Assembly: GCA_964624395.1 (NCBI GenBank)
Contig: CAZUWY010000013.1
Coordinates: 1 to 38,537 of the forward strand
Reading direction: 5' to 3'
Source of the DNA: UBA1046 sp964624395
GTDB lineage: Bacteria; Bacillota; Clostridia; Saccharofermentanales; DTU023
Length of the DNA stretch: 38,537 bases
This document shows, in pieces, positions 33,128 through 38,537 of this stretch. How positions within the stretch are numbered: position 1 is the stretch's first letter; each line of letters begins with the position of its first letter. The position numbers and the translations under genes were made by a program. The notes beneath the pieces are model-generated. The model saw only the letters and a program-made list of their open reading frames with translations. It did no database searches and was not told where the DNA came from.

Positions 33128-33734
33128 ATCTAAGGCTAGATTACTGGCCACATCTCAGCTGGCCCAGAAACTACTGCCTATGGGAATCAAATCATTGATC
33201 TGCATACATTCCAGTTAGAAGGGTGATAGATGATTTCTACCAGGCACAGGCCCTGCTGCCGCTGCTTTAATATATATCGTGGTCAAGCCCAGCACTATGC
33301 GCTTTTCAAGTCTTTTTTACGCCTGGCAAGTGGAAAATATAACCCCAGGTTCTTTTGCTGATAGCTGGAATCAAAACGTCAATAGTGCTCAAAATACTCT
33401 TTTAGTGGTGCACCCAAGTGGTTAAAGGTAACTGACTGGAAAGCAGCTGCAACTGGCTTTGGGAGCTCAAATCCCTTTGTCCCCACCAGTTAAACAAGAT
33501 ACCCCTAAGTACAATTATTGTCTGCCAGACGGTTTTCCCTAACACTAAAGCAAAGATCCATAAATCTGAACTTATGCTACTATGAATATAACTCCAAGGA
33601 ATTAAAGTTCAATGCTCTACAAAGAAGCAGTTTCAGCAGGCGCGTCGAGTAAATTTCATTCAACTTGATAGCAAAATAAAAAACAAGCAGGAAAGAATGA
33701 TTGTAAATCAGACTTAGTTAAGGAGTATCGTAAT
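33128..33734 (+). other. 607-base stretch without an intact gene, AT-rich, containing a decayed tRNA-like sequence
   Basis: I see no complete gene with a start and ribosome site. Short open fragments interrupted by stops occur between 33140 and 33425. A tRNA-Ser-like sequence lies at 33404-33488. The part from 33500 onward is clearly AT-rich: 33541-33600 has 19 G/C of 60. It may be the remains of an inserted element, but no transposase, integrase or terminal repeats were found. Confidence 0.5.
33404..33488 (+). pseudogene. Degenerate tRNA-Ser(GGA)-like sequence
   Basis: Class II tRNA features are recognisable: a D-arm segment CCCAAGTGGTTAAAGG, an anticodon loop CTGGAAA with GGA at 33438-33440, a T-loop CTCAAAT, and a 3' end TGTCCCC-A-CCA. 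The fold is poor. The 5' acceptor strand would need to be close to GGGGACA but is AGTGGTG (two Watson-Crick and three wobble pairs). The anticodon stem has only three of five pairs and the T-stem one mismatch. I read this as a decayed tRNA or integration scar rather than a working gene. Confidence 0.5.
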
Positions 33735-34274
33735 ATGAAAAAATCAATCTTTATCTTTTGCCTTGTCTTTGTCTTTACCCTAACCGCATGTAGTAGCAAA
33801 GCTAAGCCAAAAGAACCAGTCACCAATGAAACTACTAGCCCCTCGATTGCTGAAGATGAAACTCAAGCTACAAAAATCCCCGACCCACCAGCAAGCAGCC
33901 CTGAAAATCAAACACCAGTAGAACCTGAAAATCCTGACTATGTATATCAACCTGAAAGAGCTTTACCAGATGGTTTACCGGTTTTTCCAGGTGCGGTTCT
34001 GACCTATGACACACAAGTATGGGCGGCTGAAGGGACGGCTTGGATGTGGATGTATGAGGAAGCCGGCAGTGCGAATGAGATTGTTGAATTTTTCAAAACT
34101 GAACTGGAAAAGTTGGGCTTTGAAATAGATAAAGCATTTGCAGACCGTGAAGAATTCCATGTTGCTGACAAAACGGGTACAGTGAGTCTTGGGTATTCAG
34201 CTGACCAGGAAGAAGACATGAATCAACTTGGTTATATGATTACAGTCAATCTCGATGCCTGGGATAAGAGGTAA
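33735..34274 (+). CDS. Putative lipoprotein of unknown function
   Basis: 179 residues. A signal peptide ends at the lipobox LTAC (cysteine 19), followed by a low-complexity Thr/Ser/Pro/Glu linker to about residue 75. The remaining ~100 residues form a compact domain (LPVFPGAVLTYDTQVWAAEG, WMWMYEEAGSANEIVEFFKT, ELEKLGFEI). Its pattern, a PG-x-x-V start then an aromatic strand and an E-x-x-x-FF-x-x-L-x-x-x-GF helix, resembles small surface lipoprotein domains seen in many Gram-positives. I cannot name a family. AAGGAG lies nine bases before the ATG. It stands alone, with a hairpin 12 bases after the stop. Confidence 0.75.
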   Translation: MKKSIFIFCLVFVFTLTACSSKAKPKEPVTNETTSPSIAEDETQATKIPDPPASSPENQTPVEPENPDYVYQPERALPDGLPVFPGAVLTYDTQVWAAEGTAWMWMYEEAGSANEIVEFFKTELEKLGFEIDKAFADREEFHVADKTGTVSLGYSADQEEDMNQLGYMITVNLDAWDKR

Positions 34275-34285
34275 TTTGTCAAGAA

Positions 34286-34318
34286 AACAAAGAAAGGAAA
34301 GCCTCTCTATTCTTTGTT
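34286..34318. terminator. Hairpin downstream of the lipoprotein gene, weak terminator candidate
   Basis: The nine-base inverted repeat AACAAAGAA / TTCTTTGTT has a 15-base loop and lies 12 bases past the stop. The stem is A/T-rich and no T-run follows on the plus strand, so termination efficiency is doubtful. Confidence 0.45.
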
Positions 34319-34533
34319 GAGACTATATCTTTCAAATTAAAGGGTGGTCACAAGACTCTCCTGTCAAATAATGCCTGATAGCAAAAGAGTGGCACATATT
34401 TGCTTAATTCTCGCAAGGGGAAAATACTAAGGCAAAAGAGGGGATTATTGCACTAAATTCCTCTGCAATAGCCATATATTGGCGTTTTAACCATCACCCG
34501 CTGGATGGTATATCTGCTTGATCTGCCGTAAAC

Positions 34534-34571
34534 TTGAGCTCGAACATAAATTTCGTTATTATGGTATAACG
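34534..34571 (+). promoter_or_regulatory. Promoter of the E2-like gene with inverted repeat over the -10
   Basis: TTGAGC (34534-34539) and TATTAT (34557-34562) are separated by 17 bases. The perfect 6-base inverted repeat CGTTAT-tatggt-ATAACG (34554-34571) covers the -10 and the start site, a position typical of a repressor operator. The regulator is unknown. Confidence 0.55.
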
Positions 34572-34629
34572 TTTGTGCGCCTATTAAAAAACAGGTTCAA
34601 TCATTTATTATCTTAAGACGAAGGCATTT

Positions 34630-35553
34630 ATGGGTTTATTTTTCAGCACCAAAAGAAGTGACGGCAAAGTAGTCAAAGATGAAGATCCAATCATCAAGAT
34701 GACCCCCTTTATTATGCGGGGCCGGAATGAGGCAGTGGTCTATTATTCCAAATCCTACGATATTGGAGCAATTCAAAAATTCATCCAAGACAAGCGCGAG
34801 GAAGGATTGAGGATCACTTTATTTAACGTTATCGTGGCCTCTTTGCTGCAGACAATCTATCGCCGGCCGAAGACAAACCGTTTTATCGCGGGCCGGCGCC
34901 TCTATGATCACAACGACATCTCGATCTTATATGTGGTCAAAAATATGATGACTGATGATGCTCTGGAATCTATCTGCAAAATAGTCCTGGAGCCCAGCGA
35001 CACCATCTATGACATCTCCACCCGCATGAAGGAGAACACCGATAAGATTAAAGAGGGAGAGCAAAAGACAGATGACAAGCTGATTCACGCCGTGGCAAAA
35101 CTGCCGCGCTCGATTTTGCAGTTTGCCCTCTGGTGCGTACGGCTGATGGATTTTTACGGCATCATGCCCAGGGCCCTGATGGATGCCATCCCTTTATACT
35201 CATCGATCTACATTGCCCATATCGGCAGTCTCGGCGCCGATGCCCCCTACCATCATCTCTACGAGATCGGTTCAACTTCCATCTTCATCACGATTGGCAA
35301 GATATATGAAGCCCCCTATCAGGGCAAGGACGGCCAGGTGGAATGGCGGCAGACCGTGGATTTAAAGTTTTCCATTGACGAGAGGATCTGTGACGGCTTT
35401 TATCTGGTAAAAAGCCTGAAAATCTTCAACGACTATATGCAAAGCCCCCATCTGCTGGAGAGATCTCCTGCTGATTTAGAGGCTGAGCATCAAGAGCGGA
35501 TGGAAAAAATCAGCCAGCGCAGATCAAAAAGAGAAACTAAAACAAAAGCATAA
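34630..35553 (+). CDS. Stand-alone 2-oxoacid dehydrogenase E2 catalytic-domain-like protein (CAT fold), active-site His replaced
   Basis: 307 residues. The sequence follows the chloramphenicol-acetyltransferase/E2 catalytic fold: a KTNRFIAGRRLYDHNDIS segment, TIYDISTRMKENTDKIKEGE, SSIYIAHIGSLGADAPYHH and a C-terminal motif. It has no lipoyl or E1/E3-binding domain, so it is not part of a normal dehydrogenase complex. The catalytic motif DHRxxDG reads DERICDG (250-256), with glutamate in place of the histidine. Proteins of this kind occur as solitary genes in Clostridia; their role is unknown to me. It could be a non-catalytic or differently acting acyl-CoA-binding protein. The basic C-terminus (RRSKRETKTKA) is notable. 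It is convergent with the sulfatase gene, three bases apart. Confidence 0.75.
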   Translation: MGLFFSTKRSDGKVVKDEDPIIKMTPFIMRGRNEAVVYYSKSYDIGAIQKFIQDKREEGLRITLFNVIVASLLQTIYRRPKTNRFIAGRRLYDHNDISILYVVKNMMTDDALESICKIVLEPSDTIYDISTRMKENTDKIKEGEQKTDDKLIHAVAKLPRSILQFALWCVRLMDFYGIMPRALMDAIPLYSSIYIAHIGSLGADAPYHHLYEIGSTSIFITIGKIYEAPYQGKDGQVEWRQTVDLKFSIDERICDGFYLVKSLKIFNDYMQSPHLLERSPADLEAEHQERMEKISQRRSKRETKTKA

Positions 35554-35554
35554 A

Positions 35555-35576
35555 GATCAGGGCATCAGCCCTGATC
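35555..35576. terminator. Shared hairpin at the convergent gene ends, overlapping the sulfatase stop codon
   Basis: The perfect nine-base inverted repeat GATCAGGGC-atca-GCCCTGATC starts two bases after the plus-strand stop and includes the last codons and stop (35557-35559) of the minus-strand gene. Short T-rich tracts lie on both sides (TTT on the minus, CTTTCT on the plus). It probably terminates both transcripts. Confidence 0.7.
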
Positions 35577-38295
35577 CTTTCTGCTCGTTCATGCAAGGTA
35601 GGATCTTCTGCTGCTCATCCTCTTCACTCCAGTTGACCGGATAACCGCTGTCCTCATTGACAATGTCCCAGATGCTGTCCGGCAAAATACGGCCAAAATA
35701 ATCGTAATCTAAAATCTGAGCAGAATACTTGAGCTTATTTCTCACACTATTGGTTATATCTGAAATATATCGCTCCTGATCGGCGATCTCGGCCCCGGGT
35801 TCTGGTGTGAACTCCTTGGTGACGGCATTGTACCTGCCTTTATCCGTAATCCAGCTGCGGTTGACAAAAAAGGCCAGCGGAGAGCGGTCGGAGAAGACAT
35901 CACTGCCCATCAGCAGTCTGGAATCAAAGGGAATATCCATCAGATTATACAAAGTGGGCAAAATATCCAAAGTGAAGCACACTCTGTCTACAGTCTCCGG
36001 CTCCATGCCGTCAGCATAAATCATCAGAGAGTTTTTATAGATTTCAAAATTTTCTTCTAAAGTCTTGCCGGCCAGCTGATCATAATCTTCCTTTTCCAGC
36101 CCATAGGGATAATGGTCGGCGTTAAAGACTATCAGGGTGCGGTCGGCAATACCCTTCTCTCTCAGCTTGGTCAGCAGATACTCCATCGCCTTGTCAACTT
36201 CCACCTGCGTGGCCAGATAGGCCCTGCCGCCCTCATTTAAGTCGAGGTCTCTAACATAGTCGCGGTTTTTAGTGGCCATGGCATTGCCGCGGAAAGTATA
36301 GTTCATATGCCCGCTGACAGTCATGAAATAGGCATGGAAAGGCTCGACCGCCGTAAACTCGTCAAAAGCCTTCTCCATCATCTCCAGATCTGACTCCGGC
36401 CAGGATTTTTTAACCTCCAGGCCGTTGCCCAGCCCCTTATAGGTGTCGTAGCCTAGATTGGGATGGGATTTATCCCTGCCGTAGTAGGTATAGGTGTGGT
36501 TATGCCAGGCGGAGGTCACATAGCCGAGGCGCCTGAGCATATTCCCCGGCGTCATGGCCATATCATTTTCCGAGGATTTGACCAGGCTCCAGACCCCCGG
36601 CTTGGGTGCCAGGCCGGTTATACCCGTATACTCGCCGTCAGAGGTTGAAACCCCCCAGATGGGGTTATAGAAATTATTAAATTTAATTCCGTTCTCCTGC
36701 ATATGCCAGAGGGTAGGTGTCAGCTCCGGATGGGCAGAATAGGCGGAATGGCTCTCAGCTGTAATGAAGATCAGATTATAGCCCTTGAACATGCCCGTGT
36801 GATCATTGGATTTGCTGGGCTCAATGTCGTTAAAGTAATGGGCCATGTTTCTCAGGCTGTCATTGCTCTCATTTTCAATAATTTTTTCAAAATCAATCGG
36901 AAAAGCAAAATCCTTGATCGGTACGGGAGTGGGTTCTGGATCGATCAGATCTTCAGGGCCGGTTCCGGTTGGCAAAATAGAAGGACTGTCCCCTTGCTCG
37001 CTCTGATCGCTATGATCTGTCTCCATAATGAGAATATCTTCCGGCAAAGTTTCATCCGGGGGCAGATCTATTTCAGCTGAAGAGAAGATAAAATGCCTGA
37101 GGTCTACACTCATTGCCGTCAGCAGGCCCAGCTTGCCCGAAGCTAAAAGAGGATCATTGGTTTCAAAGTATAAATCATAGGCCGAGTTGACCGAGCGATC
37201 GCCCAGATGAATAAACAAGAGCCCAAAGGTAAAGGCCACCAAGGTCACACTGATCAAAAACAAATTGACCATGATCTTATCTGGCTTAGGCATAGATCTG
37301 GATTTATCTGCTCTTTCAAACCATTTTGCCGGCAAGATCTCCCTTTTCTTCAACAGCTGCAAAAGCGGTCTGCCGACAAAGAGAACGATTAAAGGCAGCA
37401 AAATCAAAATAACGATAGGAATCCTGCCCAGCAGCTTAAAAGCTACATCTTCGGCAAATTCTGCCACCTGTCCCCCTCTGAGCATGGAAAACCAGGTGAA
37501 CAAAGTACGAAAGAACTGATGGTAAATATATTGGGCGCCAAAAAAGATCATGATGATGACTAGAGGAACAGCAAGAACCCGCCGCCACCAATGGGCCGGA
37601 AAAAGCGTAATGACCAAAGTCAGAGCCGCAGACAGTGAGAGGCAAAACAATAAGTTGAGAAAAACTCCCGACAGCTCAAAACCCTTGTTAACAAAGATTC
37701 TAAACCACAAATCCCACCAAACGAAAGATGAGATAAGATAAAGGAAAATTGCGCTTTTGCTGATTGTCTTTTTCTTTGCCTGATCAGCAGCAGCCTTATT
37801 TAGGGTCCTGTCTTCTAAAATATTTTCAAAAAACCTTGCCTCCTGAGGACTGCCTGTCTTTTTCAGCGGCGAGCTTGGTTTCTGGCTGCCAGCGTCAGAT
37901 CCAAAATCGTCTTCCTCGTACAGATCGGCTGAATCAAGCTCTTGCTTATATTTATTTCTACGCGAATAGGTACTGTCATTGCTGCGCTGGCTGGGGCGAT
38001 ATTTTTCTAAATCCTGATCAAACTCGTCCAGCTCAGCTGCATAATCCTGGTCAGAGCTATAAGTATCAGCATAGGGATCGGAGCTTGGCAGATCCCTCTC
38101 TTGCCTTTGGTAAAGGGAGGAGACATCATTATAATAATCACTTGGAAAAGGCTCCTTGAGGGAATATTCCCCGGGAGCCCGGTTATTATAAAGGGAATCT
38201 TCCTCAGCTAGATAGCCGGCAGGCATCTCTTCCTCATCAAAATGATCATCTGTCCATTTTGGTCTTTTATCGCCATAAATATCTTCAATTTTCAT
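35557..38295 (-). CDS. LTA synthase-type membrane sulfatase (phosphoglycerol transferase family)
   Basis: 912 residues from the ATG at 38295. About 178 N-terminal residues are charged, predicted disordered and rich in Asp, Glu, Ser and Tyr. Five membrane helices follow (about 181-201, 210-231, 241-260, 292-311, 341-364). A linker leads to an extracellular alkaline-phosphatase-fold domain (about 505-850). Expected catalytic residues are visible: E514 in FITAESHSA, nucleophile T551 in GVSTSDGE, H663 in TVSGHMNYTF, and D727/H728 in NADHYPYG. Family members polymerise or transfer glycerol phosphate from phosphatidylglycerol for lipoteichoic acid or related glycans. The helix count and metal site fit LtaS, but the large cytoplasmic tail is unusual, so I leave the symbol blank. 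Confidence 0.88.
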   Translation of the reverse strand: MKIEDIYGDKRPKWTDDHFDEEEMPAGYLAEEDSLYNNRAPGEYSLKEPFPSDYYNDVSSLYQRQERDLPSSDPYADTYSSDQDYAAELDEFDQDLEKYRPSQRSNDSTYSRRNKYKQELDSADLYEEDDFGSDAGSQKPSSPLKKTGSPQEARFFENILEDRTLNKAAADQAKKKTISKSAIFLYLISSFVWWDLWFRIFVNKGFELSGVFLNLLFCLSLSAALTLVITLFPAHWWRRVLAVPLVIIMIFFGAQYIYHQFFRTLFTWFSMLRGGQVAEFAEDVAFKLLGRIPIVILILLPLIVLFVGRPLLQLLKKREILPAKWFERADKSRSMPKPDKIMVNLFLISVTLVAFTFGLLFIHLGDRSVNSAYDLYFETNDPLLASGKLGLLTAMSVDLRHFIFSSAEIDLPPDETLPEDILIMETDHSDQSEQGDSPSILPTGTGPEDLIDPEPTPVPIKDFAFPIDFEKIIENESNDSLRNMAHYFNDIEPSKSNDHTGMFKGYNLIFITAESHSAYSAHPELTPTLWHMQENGIKFNNFYNPIWGVSTSDGEYTGITGLAPKPGVWSLVKSSENDMAMTPGNMLRRLGYVTSAWHNHTYTYYGRDKSHPNLGYDTYKGLGNGLEVKKSWPESDLEMMEKAFDEFTAVEPFHAYFMTVSGHMNYTFRGNAMATKNRDYVRDLDLNEGGRAYLATQVEVDKAMEYLLTKLREKGIADRTLIVFNADHYPYGLEKEDYDQLAGKTLEENFEIYKNSLMIYADGMEPETVDRVCFTLDILPTLYNLMDIPFDSRLLMGSDVFSDRSPLAFFVNRSWITDKGRYNAVTKEFTPEPGAEIADQERYISDITNSVRNKLKYSAQILDYDYFGRILPDSIWDIVNEDSGYPVNWSEEDEQQKILPCMNEQKGSGLMP

Positions 38296-38302
38296 GCCCA
38301 CA

Positions 38303-38331
38303 ATTATAGCAGGATAAAATTTGACAAACAA
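38303..38331 (-). promoter_or_regulatory. Probable promoter of the sulfatase gene, giving a very short or absent leader
   Basis: On the minus strand a perfect TATAAT (38303-38308) lies 17 bases from TTGTTT (38326-38331). Only seven bases separate the -10 from the ATG at 38295, so transcription would start at or next to the start codon. The -35 matches the consensus in only three positions. Confidence 0.55.
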
Positions 38332-38537
38332 GTTGCCCTGATCAAAACCCGGCCGGATTTAATCGACAATAGTTGAAAGTCTTTGCCGGCAATCTGTGTT
38401 ATTATCTTTGCCATGATCAACAATTGCCCGCAGACAGATAATGAAAATATCGATAAATTAATTTCCGGCCGATCCTTCATCGCGTGTCTTTGACACTTAG
38501 TTAGCTTGATTAAATACATAGATGTATTAAAGAGAGG
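38332..38537 (+). other. Right-edge intergenic region with a plus-strand promoter-like site and palindrome
   Basis: No convincing gene was seen. TTGACA at 38490-38495 is followed 17 bases later by AATACA. This weak -10 lies inside the 16-base palindrome AATACAT-AG-ATGTATT (38513-38528). The window ends in AAAGAGAGG, which resembles a ribosome site, so a plus-strand gene probably begins just beyond the edge. Confidence 0.4.

Larger units (their letters stand above)
34275..34629 (+). other. 355-base intergenic region: hairpin, promoter and operator candidate, no gene
   Basis: No coding sequence was seen. Contents: a hairpin at 34286-34318; a short inverted repeat (ACCATC...GATGGT) near 34490-34510; and a promoter with an overlapping inverted repeat at 34534-34571. 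A leader of about 60 bases follows to the next gene. Confidence 0.6.

Noticed and set aside
33234..33425. A 63-codon open stretch containing LPGTG followed by hydrophobic residues, like a sortase sorting signal.
   Set aside because: There is no start codon with a ribosome site, the sequence after the motif lacks the full membrane helix and basic tail, and upstream frames are broken. Chance is as likely as a relic.
38304..38519. A 71-codon minus-strand open frame upstream of the sulfatase.
   Set aside because: It overlaps the sulfatase promoter, has no ribosome site, and its composition is not protein-like for this genome.
1..38537. CRISPR arrays, rRNA genes, transposases, restriction or other defence genes.
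   Set aside because: I looked for regularly spaced repeats, transposase or nuclease motifs and rRNA-like sequence on both strands and saw none.

Overview
The window looks like part of a Clostridia-type Bacillota genome, probably a metagenome assembly because exactly 100 Ns sit at 21024-21123. The evidence is gene content and order: PolC-type replicase, PASTA kinase PrkC, an IspH-ribosomal protein S1 fusion, the scpA-scpB-cmk-plsC-ispH/rpsA string, and the rpsB-tsf-pyrH-frr-uppS-cdsA-dxr-rseP-ispG-polC-priA-def-fmt-rlmN-prpC-prkC-rsgA string. I cannot name the genus.

Layout. (1) 1-20.96 kb, all on the minus strand. rpsB and tsf end at a strong terminator (19051-19080). They are followed by a very compact, often overlapping block from pyrH to a truncated rsgA at the left edge. 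It covers UMP kinase, ribosome recycling, undecaprenyl and CDP-diglyceride synthesis, the MEP isoprenoid pathway, DNA replication and restart, start-methionine processing, and the PASTA kinase/phosphatase pair. (2) A scaffold gap, then pepV on the plus strand. (3) 22.6-32.4 kb, minus strand: a probable ten-gene operon from a good promoter (32407-32435) to a shared terminator (22597-22630). It carries L,D-transpeptidase, a NusG-II protein, a Gx transporter, ApbE, an M50 protease, ScpA, ScpB, CMP kinase, PlsC and IspH-S1. (4) 32.5-34.6 kb: an AT-richer accessory stretch on the plus strand with a phage-type sigma-like HTH protein, about 600 bases without a gene holding a decayed tRNA-Ser-like sequence, and an unknown lipoprotein. 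(5) 34.6-38.3 kb: an E2-like acyltransferase-fold protein convergent with a large LTA-synthase-type sulfatase. (6) The right edge holds a divergent promoter region.

The most striking observation is in PolC. The polymerase and PHP domains look intact, but the embedded DEDDh proofreading exonuclease has lost its catalytic residues (the usual D-x-E motif reads A-L-K), while all nine expected PHP metal ligands are kept. This suggests a replicase that no longer proofreads through its exonuclease domain. Other points: a stand-alone E2-fold protein whose catalytic His is Glu, a reduced NusG-II/Gx/ApbE module resembling part of an extracellular electron transfer locus, a TTG start for the L,D-transpeptidase fixed by its promoter, and a possibly leaderless sulfatase mRNA. 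All comparisons with other families are from memory; no search was run.
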